A DNA stretch of 56,488 nucleotides from Prochlorococcus sp. AH-736-L23 (GCA_028141225.1 JAOIPS010000007.1:1-56488), one strand, 5' to 3'; positions 9,288 to 18,082 are shown, numbered from the stretch's first letter. The notes: generated by a model not told the origin, from the sequence alone. Made by a program: numbers and translations.

Positions 9288-9998
9288 ATGTTTGATTCAT
9301 TAGTTGATTTTCTTAAAACCAATATTGATGAATTAAATGGGCATGAAGTACAAATATCTAGCGAATTCAAAGAACATCACAATGAAGACTCAAAATATAT
9401 TATTAAAAATTGGCTTTTTTCATCTCCTGAATATAGAAAGTGGCGAATAACAAGATTAGATGGTGGCAAAAAACTGCAGGTGTTTAATACGGTCGCATAT
9501 CCTAATTTTGATAGTGAAATGCCTATTTTAGGAGCTGATATTTTATGGTTTGGAACTTCTCAAAAGTTATTAGCAATACTTGATTATCAACCATTAATTC
9601 AAGAAGGCAAATATCTTGAAAAATATTGTTCAAGTTTAGCTAATATTAAGAAAAAATATTCTGCATTTGATAATAATAAAATGAAGAATATATATGATTC
9701 AAAAAAATATTTTTCACCATGGGTGATTATATGTAGAGGAAATAAATTTAATCTTGATAGAGATTTAAATAATATATTCTATTCATTTGTAAATAATTAT
9801 TTGCACATTTATAAATTGAATCCTGTAAATCAATTTTTAAATTCAGAAGAAATAAAGATTAATCAAATTAAATATGATAAGTATAGTTTTGAAAAAGACC
9901 CTGCAGATAAATTGTTTAAATCTTTTTTTGGAGAAAAATGGACAAAAAAATTTATAAATAAATTTCTTTTTACATTAAATAATGAGATTATTGATTGA
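9288..9998 (+). CDS. pebA: 15,16-dihydrobiliverdin:ferredoxin oxidoreductase
   Basis: A ferredoxin-dependent bilin reductase (236 residues) that reduces biliverdin to 15,16-dihydrobiliverdin. It matches PebA rather than PebB by its N-terminus MFDSLVDFL and the block [22 protein letters not shown] at about residues 46-67. The following [22 protein letters not shown] holds the conserved Asp. The C-terminal region has the [18 protein letters not shown] motif common to these reductases. It lies 5 bases after ho1, and its TGA is immediately followed by the pebB ATG, suggesting translational coupling. The two reductases are known to pass the intermediate by channelling. Confidence 0.95.
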   Translation: MFDSLVDFLKTNIDELNGHEVQISSEFKEHHNEDSKYIIKNWLFSSPEYRKWRITRLDGGKKLQVFNTVAYPNFDSEMPILGADILWFGTSQKLLAILDYQPLIQEGKYLEKYCSSLANIKKKYSAFDNNKMKNIYDSKKYFSPWVIICRGNKFNLDRDLNNIFYSFVNNYLHIYKLNPVNQFLNSEEIKINQIKYDKYSFEKDPADKLFKSFFGEKWTKKFINKFLFTLNNEIID

Positions 9999-10760
9999 AT
10001 GTTAATACAAGATACTATTTTTTACAGGCCAGATTGGAGATGGCATAATTTTTTAAAATATTTAAGAAATAATCTAAGTAAACATAACTGTTTAGAAAAA
10101 ATAATACCCTCGGAATATTCTTACAAAGATTCAACTTATGGTTCAAAAAAATCAAAAAAAAATGTGAATCTCTCTACTTGGGGTGTAACGCATAAAAAAA
10201 GAATTTCATTCGCAAGAGCAGTGTGTATAAATAGTCCAAATTATTCTGTCTTAAATTTTTTAATTATTCCTAATACTATTTTTAACGTCCCATTTTTTGG
10301 AGTGGATTTTGTTTCTCTTCCTAATAGTTATTTACTAGTATTAGATTTTCAGCCTTCATTAAAAATACAAAATCAATACAATAATGAGTTATTAGAAAAA
10401 CTTATAAAACTCAAAAATAATTGTCATTCATCACTTCCATTAGCTGATAGCATGTCTGCAGATGTAGCTAGATTTTTTTCTCCAGGAGTAATATGGTCAA
10501 AATTACCGAAAGAAGAAAGAAGTGATTTTTTAATTGCTAATCAGCTTTATACCTCATTTAAGGAATATCTTGATTTGTATTTGGCAATTCTTTTCGAAAG
10601 CAAAGAAGTCAATATTGATATGCAAAAAGAATTAATAAAAGGTCAAAATAATTATTTGGAATATAGAAGAGATAACGATCCAGCAAGGCCAATGTTGTCG
10701 AGTTTGTTTGGTAAAGAATTTACTGAATCTTTAATTAAAGAAGTTTTATTTACTACTTAA
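9999..10760 (+). CDS. pebB: Phycoerythrobilin:ferredoxin oxidoreductase
   Basis: Reduces 15,16-dihydrobiliverdin to phycoerythrobilin; 253 residues. Ferredoxin-dependent bilin reductase features: [15 protein letters not shown] at the N-terminus, [25 protein letters not shown] at about residues 91-115, [10 protein letters not shown] near 155, and the terminal [20 protein letters not shown] shared with PebA. The start codon directly abuts the pebA stop. Prochlorococcus lacks phycobilisomes, so the product probably serves a residual phycoerythrin or a regulatory chromoprotein; that is family knowledge and not shown here. A TATAAT 7 bases after the stop suggests the next gene has its own promoter. 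Confidence 0.95.
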   Translation: MLIQDTIFYRPDWRWHNFLKYLRNNLSKHNCLEKIIPSEYSYKDSTYGSKKSKKNVNLSTWGVTHKKRISFARAVCINSPNYSVLNFLIIPNTIFNVPFFGVDFVSLPNSYLLVLDFQPSLKIQNQYNNELLEKLIKLKNNCHSSLPLADSMSADVARFFSPGVIWSKLPKEERSDFLIANQLYTSFKEYLDLYLAILFESKEVNIDMQKELIKGQNNYLEYRRDNDPARPMLSSLFGKEFTESLIKEVLFTT

Positions 10761-10766
10761 AAGTCT

Positions 10767-10772
10767 TATAAT
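10767..10772 (+). promoter_or_regulatory. Putative -10 box for the phosphatase gene
   Basis: A TATAAT hexamer lies 20 bases before the ATG at 10793 in the short gap after pebB. A weak TTTTAT is 17 bases upstream. If used, the leader would be about 13-15 nt. Confidence 0.35.
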
Positions 10773-10792
10773 TTATTGAAATTTGAAATCAT

Positions 10793-11266
10793 ATGAAAAA
10801 AATTTCTATTCTTTTTGTATGTCTGGGAAATATTTGTAGGTCTCCTGCAGCAGAAGCTATTTTTATAAATCTTCTTGAAAAGAAGGGATTAACCGATGGC
10901 TTTATTGTAGATTCTGCTGGGACTGGGAGTTGGCATATTGGAAAAAAAGCTGACTCTAGGATGAGAATTGCGGCAGAAAGAAGAGATATAAATATCTTAA
11001 GCAGGGCACGTCAAATTACAAGAAAAGATTTTGAGGAATTTAACTATATTCTTGCTATGGACGATTCAAATTTTAGAAATATTCAAGATCTTAAAAATAG
11101 AACAGCTTCAACTGATTTTGCATTAATTAAAAAAATACAAGATTTTAGATCAGTTTTTAATGTGCAAGAAGTTCCTGACCCATATTTTGGAGGTGATGAG
11201 GGCTTCGATCATGTCCTAGATATTTTAGAAGATTCTGTAAACGGTTTTTTGGAAAGTATTTCTTGA
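10793..11266 (+). CDS. Low-molecular-weight protein tyrosine phosphatase
   Basis: A 157-residue cytoplasmic phosphatase. The N-terminal P-loop FVCLGNICRSPAAEAIF holds the CX5R signature (C10 to R16, then Ser17). The general-acid aspartate is in VPDPYFGGDEGF near residue 128. DSAGTGSWHIGKKAD, the family's substrate-loop segment, is at about 40-54. These enzymes remove phosphate from tyrosine; in bacteria they often partner with tyrosine kinases controlling polysaccharide export, but no such kinase is seen nearby. The stop is 2 bases from the stop of the convergent panC-cmk gene. Confidence 0.93.
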   Translation: MKKISILFVCLGNICRSPAAEAIFINLLEKKGLTDGFIVDSAGTGSWHIGKKADSRMRIAAERRDINILSRARQITRKDFEEFNYILAMDDSNFRNIQDLKNRTASTDFALIKKIQDFRSVFNVQEVPDPYFGGDEGFDHVLDILEDSVNGFLESIS

Positions 11267-11268
11267 TT

Positions 11269-12801
11269 TTATTTAATCTCAATCTCTTTAGGAATCTTGT
11301 CATTATAAAGATCAATAATTTTATCAACTACTTCATTTATTGAATATCCATCCGTAATAATTTCTATTGCGTCATTTGCTTTTTTTAGAGGTGAAATTTC
11401 CCTATTGGAATCTTCAAAATCTCTTTTCTTTATGAGTTCTTTTAATGTATGAAGGTCTATTTCTTGTGTGTCTTTACTATTGTTATCAGATTTTCTCCTT
11501 TTTGCTCTTTCATTGATGCTAGCAGTTAAAAATATTTTAAGTTCTGCATCAGGAAAAACCGTAGTTCCTATATCTCTTCCCTCAGCTACAAGGCCGCCTG
11601 ATTTTCCAATTTTTCTTTGTTCTTCTACTAAGAATTTTCTTACTTCTTTTATTGAGGAAATTTTAGAAACTATGGAACTTATCTTTTGCGACCTAATTTC
11701 TTCAGTAACAAGGTGGTTATTAATATAAACATCCTGATGTGAATTTGTATTTGACTTGAACACAATAGATATATCTTTCAGTATTTTCTGTAATTTTTTT
11801 TCTTTTGTATAATCAGTATTTTCCTTTATAATTAGCCAACTCAATGCCCGATACATTGCTCCAGTATCTAAATATAAAAGTTTAAGTTTCTTTGCTAATA
11901 ACTTAGTTACAGTACTTTTACCTGACCCTGCAGGACCATCAATTGCAATAATCGGCTTTCTTTTCATAAGAAAAACGTGATCAATTAACCTTGTTTCTCC
12001 ACATCTTATCGCACCCGCTAGTAACGAAATATTATCTTTAAGTTTTGCTTTTTGGAGTGTATGAGGGTGTAAATGTTCTAAATATTCAATTGAAATTTTT
12101 TTTGCTGATAGCTTTTTAATTATTTGGTTTAAATTTATCTTTTTATCTTGTTGGAAATTTTTTTTTGCATCTAATAACTCACTTGAAAAAAACTTAATCA
12201 ATTTTCTTTCGTTTTTTGATAAATGTGCATTACGTGAACTTAAAGGAATTCCATCAAAATCTCTTTGTGTAGGAACAGATTTAATAGAAACATTTAAATT
12301 CATTCTTAGGACAAGATTTTTTAAAATTAAAAGTTGTTGCCAATCTTTTTCCCCTAAGTAAAGATTTTTTGGCTTAATGAGATTAAGTAATCTATAAACT
12401 ACTGTGCAAACACCATCAAAATGTCCAATTCGATTTAATCCACATAATGCAGAAGATAATTCTATTGGAGCTTTTAGGAATTTAATATTTTTATTATTTG
12501 GTGGATATATCTCTTCATTACTTGGGATGAAGATGGCATCTGCGCCATTTGAGAAGGAGATTTTTATATCATTTTCAATTGTTTTAGGGTAATTCTCTAA
12601 ATCTAACTTATTATCAAATTGAAGTGGATTAATAAAAATACTTACTAAATTAACATGAGAGTTTTCATTTTTTGCTGTGGATATTAGTTTAATATGTCCA
12701 TTATGAAGATTACCCATTGTTGGAATGAAGTTAATTTCACTTTTTATATTTCTCCTCCAATTTTTTATTTCTTCAGTTTTCCTTATGATTACTTTCTTCA
12801 C
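11269..12801 (-). CDS. panC-cmk: Bifunctional pantoate-beta-alanine ligase / cytidylate kinase
   Basis: A 510-residue fusion known from cyanobacteria. Residues 1 to about 278 are pantothenate synthetase: FIPTMGNLHNGHIKLI carries the HIGH-like ATP motif, and then SIFINPLQFD, YLGEKDWQQL and SSRNAHLS. From about residue 284, cytidylate kinase begins with IIAIDGPAGSGKSTVTKLLA (P-loop), followed by YLDTGAMYRALSW and VAEGRDIGTTVFPDA. The first half joins pantoate and beta-alanine for coenzyme A; the second phosphorylates CMP/dCMP. The two reactions belong to different pathways, so the fusion may reflect co-expression only. No internal start is obvious. Confidence 0.95.
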   Translation of the reverse strand: MKKVIIRKTEEIKNWRRNIKSEINFIPTMGNLHNGHIKLISTAKNENSHVNLVSIFINPLQFDNKLDLENYPKTIENDIKISFSNGADAIFIPSNEEIYPPNNKNIKFLKAPIELSSALCGLNRIGHFDGVCTVVYRLLNLIKPKNLYLGEKDWQQLLILKNLVLRMNLNVSIKSVPTQRDFDGIPLSSRNAHLSKNERKLIKFFSSELLDAKKNFQQDKKINLNQIIKKLSAKKISIEYLEHLHPHTLQKAKLKDNISLLAGAIRCGETRLIDHVFLMKRKPIIAIDGPAGSGKSTVTKLLAKKLKLLYLDTGAMYRALSWLIIKENTDYTKEKKLQKILKDISIVFKSNTNSHQDVYINNHLVTEEIRSQKISSIVSKISSIKEVRKFLVEEQRKIGKSGGLVAEGRDIGTTVFPDAELKIFLTASINERAKRRKSDNNSKDTQEIDLHTLKELIKKRDFEDSNREISPLKKANDAIEIITDGYSINEVVDKIIDLYNDKIPKEIEIK

Positions 12802-12899
12802 TTTCTTTTTAAAAAATAAATCTATTTGATAAATAATTACTGGACAAAAGCAATCTTAGGAGGAATATCTATATAGGGAAAGTCTATCATTTTTATTTC

Positions 12900-13943
12900 A
12901 TGGATTACAAAAAATCAGGTGTAGATATAGAAGCTGGGCGAGAATTTGTTTCCGAAATTAAACAGGCAGTTGAAGGAACTCATACATCTAATGTAATTGA
13001 GGGTATTGGTGGCTTCGGAGGTTTGTTTAGAATTCCTATCGATAGTTTTAAAAAACCAGTTCTTGTTTCAGGAACTGATGGTGTTGGAACAAAATTAGAA
13101 TTAGCCCAAAGTAAAAACTTTCACTTTGAGGTTGGTATTGATTTAGTTGCTATGTGCATGAACGATATCATTACTAGTGGCGCAAAACCTTTATTTTTTC
13201 TGGATTATATTGCTACTGGTAAGCTTAATAAGAGACAATTATTGAGGGTTGTTCAGGGAATTTCACATGGCTGCGGAGAAAATAGCTGTTCATTACTCGG
13301 CGGAGAAACTGCTGAAATGCCTGGATTTTATTCAAAAAATAAGTATGATCTTGCAGGATTTTGTGTCGGAATAGTTGATGAGGATAAGCTTATTAATGGT
13401 AAAAAAGTGTCTGAAAATGACTTAATAATTGCTTTAAAAAGTAATGGAGTTCATAGTAATGGCTTTAGTTTAGTAAGAAAAATTATTCAAAATAATAATC
13501 AAATAGATGAAGAATTTGAAAAAGTTTCTCACTTAAATTTTTATGATGAGTTATTGAAACCTACAAAAATTTATAACAATGTGATTAACCAAATTTTATC
13601 TGAAAATATAGAAATTAAAGCAATGTCTCATATAACTGGAGGAGGAATTCCAGAAAATTTACCAAGATGTATGCCTTCTGATTTTATTCCTTATATCGAT
13701 ACAAGTTCTTGGGAAATACCTATTTTATTTAAATTCCTCAAAGAGAAAGGTTCTATTCCTGAAAAAGATTTTTGGAATACTTTCAATCTTGGCGTGGGAT
13801 TTTGTTTAGTTATTGATAAACAATTTAAGGACGCGATATTAAATATCTGTAGAGATTATGATATAGATAGTTGGGAAATTGGAAAGATAGTTCGAAAAAA
13901 TGATTCAACAACTAGTAAATTTTTGCCAGAAATTTTAACTTAA
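12900..13943 (+). CDS. purM: Phosphoribosylformylglycinamidine cyclo-ligase (AIR synthetase)
   Basis: The fifth step of purine synthesis: ATP-dependent ring closure of FGAM to AIR. The 347 residues match the family. MDYKKSGVDIEAG opens the protein; VLVSGTDGVGTKLELAQ is near residue 57; VAMCMNDIITSGAKPLFFLDY near 82; GCGENSCSLLGGETAEMPG near 120; and HITGGGIPENLPRC near 243. It is divergent from panC-cmk across 98 bases. The gap includes an AGGAGG at about 12859, too far upstream to serve as this gene's ribosome site. Confidence 0.96.
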   Translation: MDYKKSGVDIEAGREFVSEIKQAVEGTHTSNVIEGIGGFGGLFRIPIDSFKKPVLVSGTDGVGTKLELAQSKNFHFEVGIDLVAMCMNDIITSGAKPLFFLDYIATGKLNKRQLLRVVQGISHGCGENSCSLLGGETAEMPGFYSKNKYDLAGFCVGIVDEDKLINGKKVSENDLIIALKSNGVHSNGFSLVRKIIQNNNQIDEEFEKVSHLNFYDELLKPTKIYNNVINQILSENIEIKAMSHITGGGIPENLPRCMPSDFIPYIDTSSWEIPILFKFLKEKGSIPEKDFWNTFNLGVGFCLVIDKQFKDAILNICRDYDIDSWEIGKIVRKNDSTTSKFLPEILT

Positions 13944-14012
13944 ATTTTTTCTCTTTTTTAAATGAGTTTTAAAAAATTATTTTTTATACCCAAATGAAAA
14001 AGTTAGGTGTAA

Positions 14013-14023
14013 TATAATATAAT
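14013..14023 (+). promoter_or_regulatory. Overlapping tandem TATAAT boxes
   Basis: TATAAT occurs at 14013-14018 and again at 14018-14023, about 52-62 bases before the ATG at 14075. This fits a sigma-70-type -10 with two registers. A small CCGA/TCGG hairpin lies just downstream, around 14028-14041. Confidence 0.45.
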
Positions 14024-14074
14024 CACCGCCGAATTATATCGGAAGTTTAAGTATTAAGATTTAACCTTTATTCA

Positions 14075-14719
14075 ATGCCCTTTGCAAATAATCAAAGAAT
14101 TACACGTAGACGTAGTTCAGCTGGCCCTACACCTCCAAAAAGACCAATAGGTAATAATACTGAATCAACTGGTAGACAGGCTCAAGGACCAAGACCAACT
14201 TTCTTGACACTAAGGGATCATGGGAAAGTTTTTGTCGCTGATTTACCTAATTTGTCCGATGGTCAATTAGCGCATATTAGTAAAGAAGCTAATGAAGTTT
14301 TAAATAGTCTGGAGAAAAGACTTAGTGATCTTGAAAATGAACCTAATGTTAGTAATCCAGAAAACGATACGCTGATAAAGGCATCTACCAAAAGAGATGT
14401 CACACTTAGGTTTATTAAATCAATAGAAGAAGAACAAGAACATAGAAAGAATAATCCTGCTTTACGAGATGCTGCATCTGAATCGTTACCGAGAACTTTT
14501 CTTGAGGTTGCTAGACATAGATTACCTGGGGCAACTTTTGATTCACTACTTCGAGAGGCTCTTGAAGCTTGTGCAGTTGATGAGAGTACTGAAGAAAATC
14601 AAGTTATTGATGAGCCTAAAGAAACTGTAAAAATTATGGATATACCCTCTTCTAACACTAATGCTTCACTTGTTGTTAGTATCGATTCAAGTGATGATTC
14701 TAAGAATGACTCTATTTGA
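14075..14719 (+). CDS. Conserved picocyanobacterial protein of unknown function
   Basis: 214 residues; the family is not recognised. The first 45 residues are basic and Pro/Ser/Thr rich (RRRSSAGPTPPKRP), likely disordered. A compact middle follows: FLTLRDHGKVFVADLPNLSD, then HISKEANEVLNSLEKRLSDLEN, a probable helical or coiled segment, and a second helical stretch to residue 135. RTFLEVARHRLPGATFDSLLREALEAC is near 145-171. The last 40 residues are acidic and Ser rich. The charge pattern (basic head, acidic tail) suggests nucleic-acid or protein contact, but no catalytic motif is visible. It overlaps the next small gene by 14 bases. Confidence 0.75.
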   Translation: MPFANNQRITRRRSSAGPTPPKRPIGNNTESTGRQAQGPRPTFLTLRDHGKVFVADLPNLSDGQLAHISKEANEVLNSLEKRLSDLENEPNVSNPENDTLIKASTKRDVTLRFIKSIEEEQEHRKNNPALRDAASESLPRTFLEVARHRLPGATFDSLLREALEACAVDESTEENQVIDEPKETVKIMDIPSSNTNASLVVSIDSSDDSKNDSI

Positions 14720-14873
14720 TTCAGCGCAAGAGTTAATAACTTTTAAAGACCAAAATAATTCAAAATTTAATCTTACTACAGAGAAAGATCCCATTTTATG
14801 TAAGCATTGCAAAAGGACTGCTTCAAATGGTGTTAGATGTTTAGGAATGTGTGTAGCGGATAATGATTACTAA
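14706..14873 (+). CDS. Small four-cysteine protein (putative zinc knuckle)
   Basis: A 55-residue protein from the ATG at 14706, whose start lies inside the end of the preceding gene (14-base overlap, different frame). The C-terminal half holds CKHCKRTASNGVRCLGMC: two CxxC-like pairs separated by 10 residues, suited to bind one zinc ion. The N-terminus is a plain amphipathic stretch. A longer reading from 14661 is possible, but those codons duplicate the upstream gene's tail in another frame and are unlikely to be used. Overlap suggests translational coupling with the 214-residue protein. Function unknown. Confidence 0.6.
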   Translation: MTLFDSAQELITFKDQNNSKFNLTTEKDPILCKHCKRTASNGVRCLGMCVADNDY

Positions 14874-15079
14874 AAAAGTCAAATTTTTATATAAAGAATC
14901 TGATGAAAATAATTAATTAATCAATTAAATTTTATTTATTTATAGATATCAGGTATTATTTAAATAATAAAGAAAAGATTATTTTCTACATATTCATAAG
15001 TAATTGAAACTTTATAACCTTTATTTGAATTTGAAGTTTTTAGAAAATTTTATAATTAGATGCTTAAAAAAATTAAATA

Positions 15080-15150
15080 AGGCGGCACCCAGATTCGAAC
15101 TGGGGATAAAGGATTTGCAATCCTCTGCCTTACCACTTGGCCATGCCGCC
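15080..15150 (-). tRNA. tRNA-Cys (GCA)
   Basis: Read on the minus strand, the acceptor GGCGGCA (15150-15144) pairs with TGCCGCC (15087-15081), with T as discriminator. The anticodon arm GGATT-GCA-AATCC gives anticodon GCA (Cys). The T-arm is CCAGTTCGAATCTGG. It is about 71 nt with no encoded CCA. A near-perfect palindrome abuts its 5' end. Confidence 0.95.
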
Positions 15151-15151
15151 G

Positions 15152-15175
15152 AAAAAGATTCAATTGAGTCTTTTT
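15152..15175. terminator. Candidate bidirectional terminator flush with tRNA-Cys
   Basis: A 24-bp near-perfect palindrome, AAAAAGATTC-AATT-GAGTCTTTTT, with one T-G pair. Its stem ends in a T5 run on both strands, the shape of a bidirectional intrinsic terminator. It begins one base upstream of the tRNA 5' end and lies 17 bases before the GTG of the next plus-strand gene. Confidence 0.45.
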
Positions 15176-15192
15176 ATGATCTTAACAGTAAG

Positions 15193-16422
15193 GTGTCTCA
15201 TTCTCTATTATTTATATGCAATGGTCATGGAGAAGATATAATCGCATCGGAGATAATAAAAAGATTACTAAAAAAAATAAACAATAAAAATATTGAAGTT
15301 TTGCCTTTAGTAGGAAATGGAGATGTATTTAATTCCATAAAATCAAACAATCTTCGTAAAATAGGATATTTAAAAGAGCTGCCTAGTGGAGGTTTTAGTA
15401 ATCAAAGTCTGAAGGGATTTGTGCTTGATTTATTTGCAGGATTTTTAATAGATAATTTAAGAAATTTTCTACTTATAAAAAAGAAGTCAAAACATTACTG
15501 CAAAATTATCGCAGTAGGCGATTTCTTACCATTACTCTACGCTTGGAGTTCAGAATGCGAATTTAGTTTCATTGGAACTCCCAAAAGTGATCATACTTGG
15601 AGTAGTGGGCCAGGTTGGGATTTAAGCGATTTTTACCATAAGTTGAAAGGTTCTGAATGGGACCCATGGGAAATGTTTTTAATGAAATCTCCAAGATGTA
15701 AAAATATAATTATGAGAGATAAAATTACAGCTAATAATTTGAATAAAAAAAATATTGATGCAAAATACTTGGGTAATCCAATGATGGATTTTGTTAATGC
15801 AACAAACGAAAAGATATCAAATATTATTTCTTTTAAAAGAATTATTTTATTAATTGGAAGTAGATACCCTGAAGCTCTTAAAAATCTTGATAATTTTCTA
15901 AATTGTTTGCAAGATTTTGATTTATCAAAGGATTTGGTAATACTTTTGCCTTTGAGCATTAATGCGAATGTGATTCAAATTCAAAGTTATTTAAATAAAT
16001 ATGGTTTTATAAAACAGAGTAAAGTTAAATTTCTAATTGATGAAGATTCAGTATGGAAAAAGAAAGATCGATATTTAGTGATTGGCAAAGGTAAATTCAA
16101 TTTATGGGCAAATATGGCAGAAGTTGGCTTGTCTAATGCAGGAACTGCTACAGAGCAAATTGCTGGCCTTGGAATTCCATCTCTTTCTCTACCTGGAGCT
16201 GGACCACAATTTACAAAATCATTTGCAAAAAGGCAATCAAGATTATTGGGAGGTAGTGTTTTAGTTTGCAAGAATAAAAAAATTCTTTTGAAACGTTTAA
16301 GTTTACTTTTGAAAGGAAAAGTTGATAGGTTAGAACAAGCAAAAATTGGAAAAAAAAGAATGGGGGAATCCGGAGCAAGCAAGAAAATCGTAGATGCCAT
16401 AAACCTTCATTTGTTATCTTAG
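15193..16422 (+). CDS. Lipid-A-disaccharide synthase-related protein (TIGR03492-like)
   Basis: A 409-residue glycosyltransferase-B-type protein resembling LpxB. I place the start at the GTG at 15193, because an open frame from 15004 reads through the antisense of tRNA-Cys, giving the artefact peptide AAPRFELG. The true N-terminus is then SHSLLFICNGHGEDIIASEI, with the HGED motif typical of this cyanobacterial family. IIAVGDFLPLLYAW, FIGTPKSDHTW and the C-terminal SNAGTATEQIAGLGIPSLSLPGAGPQF are the expected nucleotide-sugar binding blocks. No signal peptide is seen. The true substrate in cyanobacteria is not established; Prochlorococcus-type lipid A is minimal. Confidence 0.82.
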   Translation: MSHSLLFICNGHGEDIIASEIIKRLLKKINNKNIEVLPLVGNGDVFNSIKSNNLRKIGYLKELPSGGFSNQSLKGFVLDLFAGFLIDNLRNFLLIKKKSKHYCKIIAVGDFLPLLYAWSSECEFSFIGTPKSDHTWSSGPGWDLSDFYHKLKGSEWDPWEMFLMKSPRCKNIIMRDKITANNLNKKNIDAKYLGNPMMDFVNATNEKISNIISFKRIILLIGSRYPEALKNLDNFLNCLQDFDLSKDLVILLPLSINANVIQIQSYLNKYGFIKQSKVKFLIDEDSVWKKKDRYLVIGKGKFNLWANMAEVGLSNAGTATEQIAGLGIPSLSLPGAGPQFTKSFAKRQSRLLGGSVLVCKNKKILLKRLSLLLKGKVDRLEQAKIGKKRMGESGASKKIVDAINLHLLS

Positions 16423-16458
16423 TAAATGGCACTAGCTTACTAATTGTTAATTCTTAAT

Positions 16459-16725
16459 ATGTATCCAATAAATGATCGGCAATATCTAAAAATATGTGCA
16501 GAAATTGCAAAACTTATGAGTATAAGCTTATCTTCTGCTAAAAAGAAAGTAGAAATTCAAATTGCCAAAGAGGGTTCGAAAACTATTCAAGAAAAAATAC
16601 AAGTTGCGCAAAATGTTTTAAAAATTTGTGAAAAAAATGATAGAGATAAATTAAGTTCTTCAAGAATACTTGATAAACTAATGGAAACTCTTGAAGGCGA
16701 AGATAATTTTTTAACTGAAGATTGA
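16459..16725 (+). CDS. Small conserved helical protein of unknown function
   Basis: 88 residues from the ATG at 16459; a TTG at 16444 would add five residues. The sequence is almost all predicted helix with Lys/Glu heptad character (YLKICAEIAKLMSISLSSAKKKVEIQIAKEG) and an acidic tail. No catalytic or metal motif is visible. It lies downstream of the LpxB-related gene on the same strand and converges with the exonuclease gene with 3 bases between stops. The function is unknown to me. Confidence 0.65.
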   Translation: MYPINDRQYLKICAEIAKLMSISLSSAKKKVEIQIAKEGSKTIQEKIQVAQNVLKICEKNDRDKLSSSRILDKLMETLEGEDNFLTED

Positions 16726-16728
16726 TTC

Positions 16729-17364
16729 TTAATGTTCAAATATATTTGAGAATTTTAGTATGTCTAAATCAGCATGAACAGAAACTGTCTCGAAACATTT
16801 TTGGGCTAATTCATATCTATCCTCTCTTTCTAAGATAACTTTTAGTTTATGCATAGCTTCTATTAAATATCTAACATCATTTGCTGCATAATCTAATTGA
16901 TCTTTTGTTAAATCTTCGTTGCGCCCCCAATCACTACTTTGAGAACTTTTGTCCAGTTCTATACCTAACAATTCATTTATTAAATCCTTTAAACCGTGTT
17001 TATTTGTATAAGTTCTTGCCAATTTGCTAGCAATTTTTGTGCAAAAAATATTTTTAGTATTAATTTCAAGATTGCATTTTAGAGCTGCTACATCAAATCT
17101 TGCATAGTGAAATATTTTAGTAATTTTCTCATCTTCAAGAAGTGCTTTTAAATGAGGTGAAGAAGATGTATTAAGTTCGATTTTTATACAGGATGTTCTT
17201 TTAAATTCATTGCATATTTGTACTAAACAGAGTCTATCTCTTCCATGAATTAAACCCATTGCTTCAGTGTCAATAGCTAGGTAGGATGATTTTTTATAAA
17301 GATTGTATAAATCTAATGTTAAATCGCTATAAAGAAAATCAATATTTTTATTTTCAATAGTCAT
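16729..17364 (-). CDS. 3'-5' exonuclease, ribonuclease D-like
   Basis: A 211-residue DEDDy exonuclease domain. Exo I is LAIDTEAMGL (D and E) near residue 30. Exo II is the IFHYARFDVAAL segment near 83-94. Exo III is LDYAANDVRYLIEAM near 156-170, with Tyr before the final Asp-containing turn. It is shorter than E. coli RNase D (about 375 residues) and lacks HRDC domains, which is typical of cyanobacterial versions. It is likely to trim tRNA or other structured RNA 3' ends. It is divergent from the membrane protein gene at 17525 across a 160-base gap holding two palindromes. Confidence 0.88.
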   Translation of the reverse strand: MTIENKNIDFLYSDLTLDLYNLYKKSSYLAIDTEAMGLIHGRDRLCLVQICNEFKRTSCIKIELNTSSSPHLKALLEDEKITKIFHYARFDVAALKCNLEINTKNIFCTKIASKLARTYTNKHGLKDLINELLGIELDKSSQSSDWGRNEDLTKDQLDYAANDVRYLIEAMHKLKVILEREDRYELAQKCFETVSVHADLDILKFSNIFEH

Positions 17365-17418
17365 TTTTAATAAGTATTTAAGGTAAGTTAAGATTTAGAA
17401 TATTACTTAAGACTTTAT

Positions 17419-17476
17419 TTAAATAAAATTTTATTTAATAGCTATATTTTACAGAATAATTCTAAAAAATTAGAAT
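17419..17476. repeat. Two palindromes in the exonuclease / CCB-like divergent gap
   Basis: A perfect 20-bp A/T palindrome spans 17419-17438, centred on AAAATTTT. A second hairpin at 17459-17476 has 7-bp arms ATTCTAA/TTAGAAT and an A4 loop. Both sit in the 160-base region between two divergent starts. Confidence 0.4.
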
Positions 17477-17524
17477 ATGATGTAACTTTAATTTTTATTC
17501 TCGAGTTACTAGAAAAATTATTTA

Positions 17525-18082
17525 ATGTCATCTTCCTTAAATTCAACATTATTGCTGACGATTCTCTTGGCCATAGGATTATTTTTTTTTCTTAGGGCAT
17601 CCAGTAAAGATAGAACAACTATCGTTGAGATTTCATCTTCTCAGCAGCCAATTAAGGTTTTAAATGGTTTATGTGAATGGCTTGATTTGAGGGGATGGAA
17701 GCAAACAGGAGGAGATTTTGAACAAAGAATTTTGATATTCAAGGGTCAAGTTGTCTCTAGTCAATTTTTAGCAATTTTTCTAGGTTTTCTTGGCGGTTTT
17801 GGTTCTTGTGCTTTAGGATTAGTAATTATTCAAATATATCCTGAATTAGGTTGGTGGCCTATTCTTTTGGGATTAATTGGAGGCCCTTTGTCTGGAATTG
17901 TTTATTTTAAAAAATCAGCAAGGGAGGAGAAATTTGAATTAAGGTTGATCAACGAAAATGAAAATGATTCAACTTTTATGAGACTTAGAGCGCATAGGGA
18001 TGAATTAATCTCTTTAGAAAATGAACTAGGAGAAAAACTTCAATTGAAAAGTGACGGTTCTTTATTTAAAACACCTATTTAG
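17525..18082 (+). CDS. Cofactor assembly of complex C subunit B (CCB2/CCB4-like)
   Basis: 185 residues. There is an N-terminal membrane helix (LLLTILLAIGLFFFLRAS), a soluble part with VLNGLCEWLDLRGWKQTGGDF, then two further hydrophobic segments (FLAIFLGFLGGFGSCALGLVII and WWPILLGLIGGPLSGIVYF) and a charged C-terminal tail. This arrangement matches the cyanobacterial family annotated as complex C (cytochrome b6f) cofactor assembly subunit B, which helps attach heme c-i to cytochrome b6. The assignment rests on recalled family pattern. It converges with hemF, another heme gene, 27 bases away. Confidence 0.7.
   Translation: MSSSLNSTLLLTILLAIGLFFFLRASSKDRTTIVEISSSQQPIKVLNGLCEWLDLRGWKQTGGDFEQRILIFKGQVVSSQFLAIFLGFLGGFGSCALGLVIIQIYPELGWWPILLGLIGGPLSGIVYFKKSAREEKFELRLINENENDSTFMRLRAHRDELISLENELGEKLQLKSDGSLFKTPI

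Noticed and set aside
15004..15192. N-terminal 63-codon extension of the LpxB-related frame
   Set aside because: It is translated through the antisense of tRNA-Cys (peptide AAPRFELG), a known artefact, and the region before it is low-complexity A/T.
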